Positions 22,946-31,805 of a stretch of DNA of 33,256 nucleotides are shown piece by piece. Every line of letters begins with the position of its first letter. The first letter of the stretch is position 1. Both the position numbers and the translations under genes were made by a program. The stretch lies in assembly GCA_026388315.1 (NCBI GenBank), contig JAPLKA010000096.1:1-33256 (forward strand). The letters run 5' to 3'. This DNA comes from Pseudomonadota bacterium. Lineage in GTDB: Bacteria; Desulfobacterota; Syntrophorhabdia; Syntrophorhabdales; Syntrophorhabdaceae. The notes under the pieces were generated by a model. It saw nothing but the letters and a program-made list of their open reading frames with translations. It searched no databases and had not been told where the DNA came from.

Positions 22946-24181
22946 ATGTTTGCTATGAGAAAGTTGATTATATTACTTTCCCTTATAGGGCCTGCGATTA
23001 TCACCTCAAACATCGATAATGATGCCGGTGGTATTGCTATTTACTCTATTGCAGGGGCGCGGTATGGATATAACCTGCTGTGGACTTTAATCCCCACCAT
23101 ATTTCTTCTTATTATATATCAGGAGATGTCGTCAAGGATGGGGGTTGTGACCGGCAAGGGTCTCGCCGATCTTATACGTGAGAATTATGGCATAAAAACT
23201 GCCTTCTGGGTCATGGTATGTCTTTTTTTTACGAACCTTGGGAATACTATGGCTGAGTTTTCAGGGTGGGCAGCGAGCATGGAGTTATTCAGCATAAGTA
23301 AATACGTTTCTGTGCCATTGGGGGCTTTTTTTGTATGGTATTTAGTGCGAAGGTGGAATTACAGCATATTTGAAAAGATATTTCTTTTTGTTTGCTTGAT
23401 ATATCTAACGTACATTTTTTCGGCATTTCTGGCGAAGCCTGACTGGAATGAAGTGATGATCAAGACGGTGACCCCCTCTATTCAATGGAATATGGATTAT
23501 CTGATTATCATTGTGAGCATTATCGGTACATCTATTACCCCGTGGCAGCAGTTTTATCTCCAGTCCGTTGTGGTTGAGAAGGGATTGAACGAGAAGGACC
23601 TCTGGGCAGCAAGGTTTGACGTCATTTTCGGGTCAATTATGATGGGGGTCGTTGCATATTTTATTATCGTTGCGTGTGGAGCAACGCTCTTTCCGGCAGG
23701 CATCAAGATAGATTCGGCAGAAGAAGCTGCCCTCTCATTGAAGCCGTTGGCCGGGAAATATGCCTATATCCTCTTTGCCGTTGGTCTGGCGAATGCATCA
23801 TTGTTTTCAGCATGCATCCTCCCGTTAGTAACGACTTACTACATATGTGAAGCAATGGGGTGGGAGGCAGGTGTAGGCAAGAGCTTTAAGGAGGCCCCTC
23901 AATTCAGTTTTATTTTTACCTCCATCCTTGTAATAGCTGTTGCAATCGTTCTGATACCGAATTTGCCCCTTATAAAGGTCATGTGGTTTTCACAGATAAT
24001 AAACTGTCTGCTTCTGCCGGTCATATTGATATATATGCTGCAACTCATTAATAACAAGGAGCTTATGGGGGAGTACAAGAATTCCATGTGGGTAAACATA
24101 GTATCCTATTTCAGCACACTCATGTTGATTGTCTTGAGTGTTATACTCCTTTACAACACAATTATTGGTGTTTTTCGGTAG
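22946..24181 (+). CDS. Nramp-like divalent metal transporter
   Basis: The protein has about eleven membrane helices in 411 residues. Helix 1 carries GPAIITSNIDNDAGGIAIYS (15-34), where the DPGN metal motif of classical Nramp is DNDAGG. Helix 6 carries IGTSITPWQQFYLQS, in place of the MPH motif. This variant is the Nramp-related branch whose members carry Mg or other divalent ions; substrate is unknown here. Three starts are possible (GTG 22940, ATG 22946, ATG 22955) and none has a ribosome site. A TTGGAA/TATAAG pair (-10 at 22934-22939) would start transcription near 22946, so a leaderless message is conceivable. Confidence 0.8.
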   Translation: MFAMRKLIILLSLIGPAIITSNIDNDAGGIAIYSIAGARYGYNLLWTLIPTIFLLIIYQEMSSRMGVVTGKGLADLIRENYGIKTAFWVMVCLFFTNLGNTMAEFSGWAASMELFSISKYVSVPLGAFFVWYLVRRWNYSIFEKIFLFVCLIYLTYIFSAFLAKPDWNEVMIKTVTPSIQWNMDYLIIIVSIIGTSITPWQQFYLQSVVVEKGLNEKDLWAARFDVIFGSIMMGVVAYFIIVACGATLFPAGIKIDSAEEAALSLKPLAGKYAYILFAVGLANASLFSACILPLVTTYYICEAMGWEAGVGKSFKEAPQFSFIFTSILVIAVAIVLIPNLPLIKVMWFSQIINCLLLPVILIYMLQLINNKELMGEYKNSMWVNIVSYFSTLMLIVLSVILLYNTIIGVFR

Positions 24182-24311
24182 CCGCAGTCCTGCCTTGCGG
24201 GATAAGCCTACGTTCATTATTATGTTCGTTGACTTTTTCACATTTATACTATAACTTAACTATGTAAATCCTTGTGATTATGGGATATTGACTAATAATG
24301 AGGGGGCAGAT

Positions 24312-24743
24312 ATGTCAAATGTAAATAAAGTAATACTTATAGGCAGGCTTGGAGCAGACCCGGAACTCCGCTACACAACGGATGGTACATCTGTTGCTAC
24401 CTTTAACATGGCAACAACGGAAACATGGAAAGACAAGGGTGGCAACAAACAGGAAAAAACAGAATGGCACAGGGTAGTTGCCTGGAGAAGACTGGGTGAA
24501 ATTGCAGGGGAATATCTCAAAAAAGGCAGGCTTGTCTATATAGAGGGGAGAATCCGGTCTCGTGAGTATGATGCAAAGGATGGAACCAAAAGAAAGGTAT
24601 TCGAAATTGAAGCAACAGATATGAAAATGTTGCCATCCGGGACAGCATCCGACAGAGACGAAAAAACAACCTCCGGGTTTAAGAAGGAACGCACTGAAGA
24701 GGGATTTGTGCCGGAAGTCGAAGAAGATGACTTACGCATGTGA
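24312..24743 (+). CDS. ssb: Single-stranded DNA-binding protein
   Basis: This OB-fold protein protects single-stranded DNA in replication, recombination and repair. NKVILIGRLGADPELRYTTD (5-24), ATFNMATTETWKD, EWHRVVAWRRLGEIAGEYLK and YIEGRIRSREYDAKDG span the fold (1-108). A short acidic, disordered tail follows and ends EEDDLRM, a diverged form of the usual DDDIPF tip that docks partner proteins. The length of 143 residues is short for the family. An upstream TTG would add eight residues, but ATG 24312 has a gaggggg ribosome site. Confidence 0.93.
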   Translation: MSNVNKVILIGRLGADPELRYTTDGTSVATFNMATTETWKDKGGNKQEKTEWHRVVAWRRLGEIAGEYLKKGRLVYIEGRIRSREYDAKDGTKRKVFEIEATDMKMLPSGTASDRDEKTTSGFKKERTEEGFVPEVEEDDLRM

Positions 24744-24809
24744 TTTTAGCGTAGAGCGCATAGCATAGAGGTGTAGCTGATAGCTGGTAGCTTAATAGCG
24801 GGGTGAGTT

Positions 24810-26258
24810 GTGAATTATAGTGATTACGAAGGTGTTATGGGGCTTGAGGTTCATGCCCATCTGTTGACACAGAGTAAATTATTTTGCGGATGTTCGACAA
24901 AGTTCGGCGCTGAGCCGAACAGCCATACCTGTCCTACGTGTATGGGGTTGCCCGGGGCATTACCGGTTCTGAACAGGAGGGTTGTGGATTTTGCCATAAA
25001 GCTCGGGCTTGCACTCCATTGCGATATCAACAGAAGAAGCATATTTGCACGAAAGAACTATTTCTATCCCGACCTTCCGAAGGGATACCAGATATCACAG
25101 TACGAAGAGCCTATTTGCGAGAACGGATACCTCGATGTCTTCATGGGTGATACTAAAAAGAGGATCAGGGTAAAGAGGGTGCACATGGAGGAAGATGCGG
25201 GAAAGCTTGTCCATGAAAGCACCATTGAAACAAGCTCTTACAGCATGGTGGACTATAACCGGTCGAGCGTTCCTCTCCTTGAGATCGTCAGTGAGCCCGA
25301 TATTCGAACACCTGAAGAGGCAACCCTCTATCTCAAAATACTCAGGGATGTCCTCATTTACCTTGAAATATGCGATGGAAACATGGAGGAAGGCAGTTTC
25401 CGTTGCGATGCGAATGTCTCGGTGCGCAGGAAAGGCGAGGCCACCCTTGGCACAAGGGCGGAATTGAAAAACTTAAACTCCTTCAGGTCTATTGAAAGAT
25501 CTCTCGATTACGAGATCACAAGGCAGATCGAGCTTATCAAAAAAGGCGGCGAAGTGGTCCAGGAAACCCGGCTTTTTAATGTAGATGAAGGGATTACCTA
25601 CTCCATGAGGGGCAAGGAAGAGGCGCATGATTACCGGTATTTCCCGGAACCTGACCTTCTCCCGCTTGTGGTTGACGACAAGTGGATTGCAGATGTGAGG
25701 AAAACATTGCCTGAGCTTCCCATGGAAAAGATGGAAAGATTCATGAACGAATACGGCCTGCCGAAATACGATGTAGAGATACTCTCATCGGATAAAGGGC
25801 TTGCAGGGTATTTTGAAGAAACAGTGAAGATATTCCCCGAGCCGAAGATGGTAAGTAACTGGATCATGACAGAACTGTTGAGGGAATTAAAGGATGGCAA
25901 TGTATCGCCAAAGGATTCACCTCTCTCCCCGGCCCATCTCGCAGAGTTGCTGGCCCTCATCAAGGACGGAACAATAAGCATTAAAATGGGAAAAGAAATC
26001 TTTCCCGAGCTTTGCAAAAGCGGTGCATCTCCGAAAAGACTTGTTGCCGACAAAGGACTTGTCCAGATATCCGATGAAACTGCAATAACTTCCATTGTTG
26101 AAGCAGTCATTGCCCGTTCTCCAAAAGAGGTAGTTGAATTTAAGGCCGGTAAGGAAAAACTCCTGGGGTTCTTTGTGGGACAGGTGATGAAGGAGATGAA
26201 AGGAAAGGCAAATCCAAAACTCCTTAATGAATTGCTCTTGAAGAGGCTCAAGAGGTAA
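24810..26258 (+). CDS. gatB: Aspartyl/glutamyl-tRNA(Asn/Gln) amidotransferase subunit B
   Basis: With GatA and GatC it converts Glu-tRNA(Gln) or Asp-tRNA(Asn) to the amidated forms. The 482-residue subunit has VMGLEVHAHLLTQSKLFCGC, zinc Cys 26, 28, 41 and 44, KNYFYPDLPKGYQISQYE, SSVPLLEIVSEPDIR, EGSFRCDANVS and EAHDYRYFPEPDL, and a C-terminal YqeY-like helical tail that grips tRNA. It starts at GTG 24810 behind ggggtgag. gatA and gatC are elsewhere, so the operon is split in this genome. mtnA follows after three bases. Confidence 0.96.
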   Translation: MNYSDYEGVMGLEVHAHLLTQSKLFCGCSTKFGAEPNSHTCPTCMGLPGALPVLNRRVVDFAIKLGLALHCDINRRSIFARKNYFYPDLPKGYQISQYEEPICENGYLDVFMGDTKKRIRVKRVHMEEDAGKLVHESTIETSSYSMVDYNRSSVPLLEIVSEPDIRTPEEATLYLKILRDVLIYLEICDGNMEEGSFRCDANVSVRRKGEATLGTRAELKNLNSFRSIERSLDYEITRQIELIKKGGEVVQETRLFNVDEGITYSMRGKEEAHDYRYFPEPDLLPLVVDDKWIADVRKTLPELPMEKMERFMNEYGLPKYDVEILSSDKGLAGYFEETVKIFPEPKMVSNWIMTELLRELKDGNVSPKDSPLSPAHLAELLALIKDGTISIKMGKEIFPELCKSGASPKRLVADKGLVQISDETAITSIVEAVIARSPKEVVEFKAGKEKLLGFFVGQVMKEMKGKANPKLLNELLLKRLKR

Positions 26259-26261
26259 CAC

Positions 26262-27290
26262 ATGACTGACCACATTTACTGGAAAGATGGTTCTCTTTAT
26301 TTGCTTGACCAGAGAGCGCTGCCGTTCAAGAAGACGTATCTGCAATGTAAAGGCTTAAAAGATATCGTCTATGCTATTAAAAGTATGGTTGTCAGGGGGG
26401 CGCCGCTTATCGGTATTGTGGCGGCCTATGGTGTTGCGCTGGGAATCCAGGAGATTTTAGCGTCAAAAGACCGGATTAAGGATGACGACATTGATAAGAT
26501 ATGTGAAAAATTAGCGAAAACACGGCCCACGGCAGTAAACCTCTTCTGGGCCCTGGAACGAATGAAAAACGCCTTCAGGCAATACAGTAACAAGGCTGAC
26601 ATGCTCGACCTTATGACAGATGAGGCAATCGCAATCCACGTTGAGGATATCGAAAATAACAGGATGCTCTCTCTGTATGGTTCTGAATTGATTGATGATG
26701 GTGATACGATACTGACACATTGCAATGCGGGCGCACTCGCAACAGGCGGGTATGGGACAGCCCTCGGTGTAATCAGGGCAGCACATGCGAGCGGCAAAAA
26801 GATAAAGGTCATCGCCACGGAAACAAGGCCATATCTGCAGGGCGCAAGACTTACCGCATGGGAACTATATGAAGAGGGGATTGATGTTGAGCTTGTCCCT
26901 GATAACCATGTGGGATTCCTCTGTTATAATAAAGGTATAAACAAGATAATTGTAGGGGCTGACAGGATTGCCCTTAACGGAGATACGGCAAATAAAATCG
27001 GCACCTATATGATCGCACTCTGTGCCTCTCATTACAAAATCCCTTTTTTTGTGGCAGCGCCTGTTTCGACATTTGACAGGAATATCGATAATGGGGCATA
27101 TATCCCTATAGAAGAAAGGGACAGTAAGGAAGTAAAATATATTCACGGCAAGCCCCTGACACTCGAAGCCATAAAGGCACGATATTACTCCTTCGATATT
27201 ACTCCGGAACGGTATATTTCCAATTTCATAACCGAAAAAGGAATAATCGAAAAGCCGTTTAAGAAATATATTAAAATGCTCTTCTCTTAA
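26262..27290 (+). CDS. mtnA: Methylthioribose-1-phosphate isomerase
   Basis: It isomerises 5-methylthioribose 1-phosphate to the ribulose form in methionine salvage. The 342 residues carry VRGAPLIGIVAAYG (44-57), THCNAGALATGGYGTALGVI with catalytic Cys 154, ETRPYLQGARLTAWEL and VGADRIALNGDTANKIGTY with catalytic Asp 234, spaced as Cys 160 and Asp 240 of the B. subtilis enzyme. The Cys and Asp separate it from eIF2B-like relatives. It lies three bases after gatB and five before the SAM hydrolase gene. Confidence 0.95.
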   Translation: MTDHIYWKDGSLYLLDQRALPFKKTYLQCKGLKDIVYAIKSMVVRGAPLIGIVAAYGVALGIQEILASKDRIKDDDIDKICEKLAKTRPTAVNLFWALERMKNAFRQYSNKADMLDLMTDEAIAIHVEDIENNRMLSLYGSELIDDGDTILTHCNAGALATGGYGTALGVIRAAHASGKKIKVIATETRPYLQGARLTAWELYEEGIDVELVPDNHVGFLCYNKGINKIIVGADRIALNGDTANKIGTYMIALCASHYKIPFFVAAPVSTFDRNIDNGAYIPIEERDSKEVKYIHGKPLTLEAIKARYYSFDITPERYISNFITEKGIIEKPFKKYIKMLFS

Positions 27291-27295
27291 ATACA

Positions 27296-28072
27296 GTGAA
27301 AACAATTACTCTTCTCACAGACTTTGGATTAAAAGACCCTTACGTCGGGATTATGAAGGGGGTTATCCTCTCCATTAATCCCGATGTCAGGATTGTTGAC
27401 ATTACCCACGATGTGGAGCCCCAGGATATACGGGAAGGCGCCTTCCTCTTAAAGGAATACTATCAGTACTTTCCAAGGGACTCTATCCATGTGGCAATAG
27501 TTGACCCTACCGTGGGAAGCAGCAGGCGGGCATTAATTCTTTATAAAGATGGCCATGTATTTGTGGGACCCGACAATGGTATTTTTTCTTTGCTTATCGA
27601 AAGCGATACCGAGAGCTATGTGATAACCAACAGGGATTTCATGTTGAAGCAGATAAGCTCGTCTTTCCACGGAAGAGATGTCTTTGCACCCATTGCAGCT
27701 CACGTTGCGTATGGGCTTCACCCTTCAGCGCTGGGTGAGAAGGTGATCGATCTGGTGTGCCTCACAAATATCTATCCTGATATCATCAATGCGGTGCTCA
27801 CTGGAGAGGTAGTGAGGTTTGACAGGTTCGGGAACGCCATAACGAATATCGATATTGAGACCTTCAATGATTTCGCTGGCGGTAATGATTTCAGGATACA
27901 TATAGGCGATATGGACTTTGCCTCACTCCACAAAAGCTATTATGAGCAGGATTTCACCTGTCTGACAGGGAGTTCGGGCTACCTCGAATTCGGGTATTAC
28001 AAGGGGAGCTTCCAGGAGAAGACGGGAATCAGCAAAGGCGAAGCAGTCGCTGTAAAACTCTTTGAATTATAA
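27296..28072 (+). CDS. SAM hydrolase (S-adenosyl-L-methionine hydroxide adenosyltransferase, DUF62)
   Basis: The family splits SAM with water into adenosine and methionine and is related to chlorinase and fluorinase. The 258 residues open ITLLTDFGLKDPYVGIMKGV (4-23); VDITHDVEPQDIREGAF, the Asp-Arg pair in IVDPTVGSSRRAL (Asp 70, Arg 77) and His 125 in SFHGRDVFAP form the hydroxide triad; DRFGNAITNI opens the C-terminal barrel. The start is GTG 27296, five bases past mtnA, with no clear ribosome site. Beside mtnA it suggests an operon handling SAM by-products. Confidence 0.9.
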   Translation: MKTITLLTDFGLKDPYVGIMKGVILSINPDVRIVDITHDVEPQDIREGAFLLKEYYQYFPRDSIHVAIVDPTVGSSRRALILYKDGHVFVGPDNGIFSLLIESDTESYVITNRDFMLKQISSSFHGRDVFAPIAAHVAYGLHPSALGEKVIDLVCLTNIYPDIINAVLTGEVVRFDRFGNAITNIDIETFNDFAGGNDFRIHIGDMDFASLHKSYYEQDFTCLTGSSGYLEFGYYKGSFQEKTGISKGEAVAVKLFEL

Positions 28073-28100
28073 AGAATAATCCGCCATCGTGTATCCGCAA

Positions 28101-29456
28101 TCACGATGTTTCATCAAGTTGTAGACCCTCTTCGAGGGCTATGGCCTTCTGTCTGCCCAGTTCATCTATCTTGCGGAGAGGCCTTTCGAGCATGTTGCTC
28201 CTTGTCGTAACGAGGGTATCGTACTCTGTCTTTGCGGCATCAAGCCTATCGCCCATTGCCTTGAATTTTTCTTTGTAGGCTGTCCACTGTTTGGAAAACT
28301 CAGTGAGAAGCTTCAGTATTTCAGAGGCGGTCCGCTCAAGGTTAAAGTTTTCAATGGCCTGTCTTATCACTGCAAGAACAGCATAAAGGGTAAAGGGCGA
28401 ACAGAGAATAACCTTTTGCCTGAGCGCTTCATCCATAATTGCAGGATCGGCCTCATGGATGAAACTGTATACCTGCTCATTGGGGATGAAGATAATCACA
28501 TAGTCCACGGTATTTTCGGAAGGGTTAATGTACTCGCGGGTTGTAACCTGCTTGATCATAACCCTTGTGTTTTTAAGGAGTTCGTCCTTGTACCGTTTTT
28601 TGTCATGCTCTGATTCTGTATTCATGTAGTGCATATAATTATCGAGAGGGAATTTCACATCCATATTTATTTTCGTGCCATTGGGCATAAAAAATGTATA
28701 ATCAGGCCTACCGGAGGAATTTTCGAGTGTCTTTTGTTTTATGTAGTTAATCCCTTCTGTCATGCCTATGAGCCGCACGATATCTTCCGCCATGCGCTCA
28801 CCCCACTCGCCTCTCTTCTTCGAACTTGCAAGGGCATTGCCGAGATGTGCTGTAGTATCGTTGAGTTTTTGGGTGACCTCTTCGTGTTTCTTGATGAGGG
28901 TCGCAACTTCAGTAAATTTCTCTCCGCTTGTTTTTCCAAAATCCTCAACCCTTTTCTGCACCTCCGTTAAGGTTTTTCCTATTGCCTCGATATTCTGGTC
29001 AATGAGCTCTTTCTTGCCTTCAAGCTCCTTTTTCCCCTCCGTGGTCTGCGATTTCAGCTTTTCCTCGGCAAGCTTTATAAATTCGTCAGCATATTTTTTG
29101 AATTCGTCAGTATTCTTTGTCAGTGCATCAAGTGAAAGCGCCTTAAATGTTTCGCTCAATTCTTTTCTTACGGTCTCAAACCGCTGCACCTCCTCTTTAA
29201 AGTGTTTTTCTGATTCTTCAAGCCTTGTCAGTGCTTCTACTTTTGACTGCCGCTCAATGCTGAGCTCGTTTCTGAGCTGGTTGAGTTCTTCTTCTCTCTG
29301 CAGAATTTGTTTCCCTCTTTCTTCAACAACCGCCTCAGCGGAGCTTGCCCTTCCCTCAACCCCGGCATACTTCTTTTGGGAATATGCTGAAGAAAGAAGC
29401 CAGGCAACCACACCTCCTGCAATCAGGCCAACAATGATATAAATCAATATTTCCAC
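28101..29456 (-). CDS. rmuC: RmuC-family DNA recombination protein
   Basis: RmuC limits inversions between short repeats; its biochemical role is unsettled. Residues 3-23 form a membrane anchor, about 35-205 a long coiled coil rich in Glu and Lys, and about 210-400 a PD-(D/E)xK nuclease-like core: KKRGEWGERMAEDIV, then SGRPDYTFFMPNG and INMDVKFPLDNY with Asp 252, Asp 266 and Lys 268. The total of 451 residues is normal. It starts at GTG 29456 seven bases after aaggag. It faces the SAM hydrolase gene; a catcgtg/cacgatg inverted repeat at 28085-28108 sits at the shared 3' end. Confidence 0.9.
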   Translation of the reverse strand: MEILIYIIVGLIAGGVVAWLLSSAYSQKKYAGVEGRASSAEAVVEERGKQILQREEELNQLRNELSIERQSKVEALTRLEESEKHFKEEVQRFETVRKELSETFKALSLDALTKNTDEFKKYADEFIKLAEEKLKSQTTEGKKELEGKKELIDQNIEAIGKTLTEVQKRVEDFGKTSGEKFTEVATLIKKHEEVTQKLNDTTAHLGNALASSKKRGEWGERMAEDIVRLIGMTEGINYIKQKTLENSSGRPDYTFFMPNGTKINMDVKFPLDNYMHYMNTESEHDKKRYKDELLKNTRVMIKQVTTREYINPSENTVDYVIIFIPNEQVYSFIHEADPAIMDEALRQKVILCSPFTLYAVLAVIRQAIENFNLERTASEILKLLTEFSKQWTAYKEKFKAMGDRLDAAKTEYDTLVTTRSNMLERPLRKIDELGRQKAIALEEGLQLDETS

Positions 29457-29587
29457 TTTTTTACTCCTTATTCAAAACCAAGTAGATTTTCACGTACTTA
29501 CGTCATTTGATAGTGTGTAAAGTAAATGTTTGTTTAAATCTCAAGTCTCGACGTTCCACCCGTATTTGTTAGTTTCATGACTTGCAT

Positions 29588-29932
29588 TTATAGATTCAAA
29601 TGTATCCTGAGGGTGTTGTTTATTGATTCCTGAATACCGTTGCGGGCAATGAGTCCAATCGAATTTGTAAGCCTTTCCTTTGATATCGTTCTTATCTGAT
29701 GAGTAAGTATTATAGAATCCAGTAAAATTCCTCCTGTTCCCGCATTCAGCAAGACTTCATTCGGATAAACCTTTCTCCCTTTTTTAAGCGTCGTAATGGG
29801 CAGGATGGTTACTACGGGCATAACACTGTTAAAGTCTTCGTCGCTTATCACGAGGACGGGCCTTTTTCCTCCCTGTTCAGAGCCGGGAATAGGGCACAGG
29901 TCGGCAATAAATATGCCCCATTTATAATGCAT
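29588..29932 (-). CDS. MazF/PemK-family toxin
   Basis: These toxins are ribonucleases that cut mRNA at short sequences. The 114-residue protein has WGIFIADLCPIPGSEQGGKR with the catalytic Arg 24 that follows GGK, PVLVISDEDFN and VVTILPITT with the active-site Thr region, then ILLDSIILTHQIRTISKERL, the usual strand and helix. Everything needed for activity appears present. The ATG shares its first base with the last base of the antitoxin stop, the normal layout of such pairs. Confidence 0.9.
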   Translation of the reverse strand: MHYKWGIFIADLCPIPGSEQGGKRPVLVISDEDFNSVMPVVTILPITTLKKGRKVYPNEVLLNAGTGGILLDSIILTHQIRTISKERLTNSIGLIARNGIQESINNTLRIHLNL

Positions 29933-30180
29933 TACTCAACCCCTTCAAAATCAGGGTATTTAAAATCTTCTTTAATTTCTCTTATATCAGCGAGAAAAAG
30001 GGCATCATTCCCTGCTTCTAAAATGGCTTTTCTTATCTCTTCCTTTTTAATTCGATCAAGCTCGTCTTTTATTGCGTTCTCCACAAAGGAATTGATGGAT
30101 TTATAGAGCCCTTTTCCTACAGCTTCTCTCACTCCTTCCACAACTTCTTCGTCGAGTACGTAAGTTACCTTTTTACCCAT
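29932..30180 (-). CDS. Ribbon-helix-helix antitoxin of the MazF pair
   Basis: The 82-residue protein opens KKVTYVLDEEVVEGVREAVG, a short strand followed by two helices as in ribbon-helix-helix DNA-binding proteins, and ends in an acidic tail (IREIKEDFKYPDFEGVE) that would fill the toxin groove. It should bind the toxin and repress the shared promoter. ATG 30180 follows aagggg. No family name beyond RHH antitoxin can be given. Confidence 0.8.
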   Translation of the reverse strand: MGKKVTYVLDEEVVEGVREAVGKGLYKSINSFVENAIKDELDRIKKEEIRKAILEAGNDALFLADIREIKEDFKYPDFEGVE

Positions 30181-30262
30181 AATGTTTCCCCTTTAACCAG
30201 CCAAAACATGGTATCATGAGGTGGTATTTAATGCAAGCAAATTATATGGTATTAATAACAAG

Positions 30263-31087
30263 TTATCCTTTTGTTTTACGCCCGATAACCGTATAGGCCG
30301 TAAGCGCTGCCAAGAAACTGCCTTTCCCTGTTCTATTGATAAGTTCTTCGATCCAGCAGCAACCTTGAGCCGCGGAAATAAATCCTCCTGCAGTGGCCCT
30401 TCGTACCGTTTCACGTAAATTGTACACCTTGTCAGCCGTTTCAAAATCCGTTATAACCGAAGTGCTGGGGTAAATTTTTACATCTGATAAGCCGGAGGAA
30501 ATGAAATAATCGCACAAGTTACGGCCGATCCAGTTGTTCGTAAAAGAATCACACCACAAATTTTCAAGGGTTCGGGTAATTTCAATATTCTGAGAAGTTA
30601 TTGAAAATGTCCCCCAATCATTATCATGGGCGAGAAGCAACCCATCCGGCTCAAGAACACGGACTAACTCGGAGATGGCCCTTTCCGGTTGCGGAATGTG
30701 TTGCAGCACCCGATCAATCCGGCATCTTGCAAAGGAATTATCGGGAAAGGGCAGCGCTTTTACATCTCCTGTTTGGAATTGAACGGGTAGCTGCGCAGAA
30801 AGTTCCCGTGACCGTGCTTTCTCAATCATTGCGGCACTTGAGTCAAGACCGACTACTTTTCCGCCTGGCATTATTCGCTCAGCGATCCTGAAAGCATCAT
30901 CACCAAGTCCGCAACCAGCCTCAAGCACCGTCATCCCATGCTTAAGCTGCAACAGCTCGTAGCTTTTCAGCTTGTATTCCCTGAAATACGCTAACGAATC
31001 CAACAAGGCTAAGCAGGCAAAATATGCATCCTGGTTCTTTGCACCGTCAACGTCGGCAAAACCAGTCGAGAGATACTCGTCGTTCAT
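30263..31087 (-). CDS. SAM-dependent class I methyltransferase
   Basis: The 274 residues contain a Rossmann methyltransferase core: motif I VLEAGCGLGDDAFRIAERI (55-73), acidic strand 2 end VVGLDSS (Asp 82), TGDVKALPFPDNSF (Asp 108) and the strand 4 region VLQHIPQPERAISELVRVLE (127-146) as in UbiE-like enzymes. The substrate is unknown. A start seven codons upstream (31108) is open, but ATG 31087 has aaggag at the right distance. It is a single gene between a toxin-antitoxin pair and cassette-like DNA, so it may be accessory. Confidence 0.85.
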   Translation of the reverse strand: MNDEYLSTGFADVDGAKNQDAYFACLALLDSLAYFREYKLKSYELLQLKHGMTVLEAGCGLGDDAFRIAERIMPGGKVVGLDSSAAMIEKARSRELSAQLPVQFQTGDVKALPFPDNSFARCRIDRVLQHIPQPERAISELVRVLEPDGLLLAHDNDWGTFSITSQNIEITRTLENLWCDSFTNNWIGRNLCDYFISSGLSDVKIYPSTSVITDFETADKVYNLRETVRRATAGGFISAAQGCCWIEELINRTGKGSFLAALTAYTVIGRKTKG

Positions 31088-31143
31088 CAAAACTCCTTCC
31101 CAACCCATAGACGCCTTCTGTGTATATGAATTAATACAAAAGT

Positions 31144-31184
31144 GTTACCTATGTACCCAGAATAATCTGGTTACCTATGTCCCC
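31144..31184. repeat. Tandem 15-bp direct repeat, possible IS end remnant
   Basis: gttacctatgtaccc (31144-31158) and gttacctatgtcccc (31170-31184) differ at one base and start 26 bases apart. Spaced repeats of this kind form the ends of IS21-type elements. No transposase is present. Confidence 0.4.
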
Positions 31185-31228
31185 GTTCGCTCATTTTCCT
31201 CGATAGCCCTTTCAAATTAACTGAAGAA

Positions 31229-31708
31229 TCAAAAATCGAGGATGGGAGAACTTTCATTCGGCACCTTTCTAATATTCTGATCCTTTACAATAATGAAAAC
31301 TGCGAACAATAGAAACAGTAACTGTACCAACAAGGACCACCAAACCGGAGCGGTGGTTATGTATGCCGGGGCTTTTAGACTCCCTCCCCGGAGCACATAC
31401 AAACACAATGTGTGAATGTTTACGAAAGAAACCGCGGCCTTGAACCCGATCAGACAGCAGGTCACCATGAACCAGTGTCGAGGCGCCATCTTCACACCAG
31501 CGACTACAAAGAGCAGCGGAGCAAAGAAGCGCCATATCAACTCGTCTGTGTACGGGCGAACACCGGCAAATGGTATAGCTCTGAAGATGATTTGGTATAC
31601 GCTCTGCGCAGCCAGATCCGCCGCGAACGCCAGCGGTATGACTAATAGCCACCGTAGCCATGTCGGAAGCCTCAAAATGAGTTTATCGACCCATTGTTGC
31701 ACGAGCAT
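31229..31708 (-). CDS. Small integral membrane protein
   Basis: This unrecognised protein of 159 residues has four hydrophobic segments (about 17-42, 58-72, 79-106 and 122-141) and a polar C-terminus. A tgggggctg stretch just before ATG 31708 may serve as ribosome site, though close. The gene starts 31 bases after the GTTGGGC core of the attC-like site at 31739-31802 and points the same way as the nuclease-like gene, so it would be the gene of the next cassette. Its own attC site was not found downstream, where an IS-like repeat lies instead. Confidence 0.6.
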   Translation of the reverse strand: MLVQQWVDKLILRLPTWLRWLLVIPLAFAADLAAQSVYQIIFRAIPFAGVRPYTDELIWRFFAPLLFVVAGVKMAPRHWFMVTCCLIGFKAAVSFVNIHTLCLYVLRGGSLKAPAYITTAPVWWSLLVQLLFLLFAVFIIVKDQNIRKVPNESSPILDF

Positions 31709-31738
31709 CAGCCCCCATCTTCACATATTTATTCATAT

Positions 31739-31802
31739 GCCCAACATCGGCGTCAGTCAGAGGCCTGATTTCAGGCCGATTGACTGAACGCAATTGTTAG
31801 CT
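31739..31802 (-). other. attC-like recombination site, 64 bp
   Basis: Read on the minus strand: AGCTAAC, five bases, GCGTTCAGTCA, a central ggcctg/caggcc hairpin, TGACTGACGC, five to six bases, GTTGGGC. The inner arms pair with one extra T left out, like the unpaired bases that steer integron integrase. GTTGGGC fits the GTTRRRY core. It begins three bases after the stop of the nuclease-like gene, the usual position of attC in a cassette. Confidence 0.7.
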
Positions 31803-31805
31803 GAC

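Noticed and set aside
28762-29442. A 226-codon plus-strand frame opposite rmuC
   Set aside because: It is the Ser-rich mirror of the RmuC coiled coil, with no features of its own.
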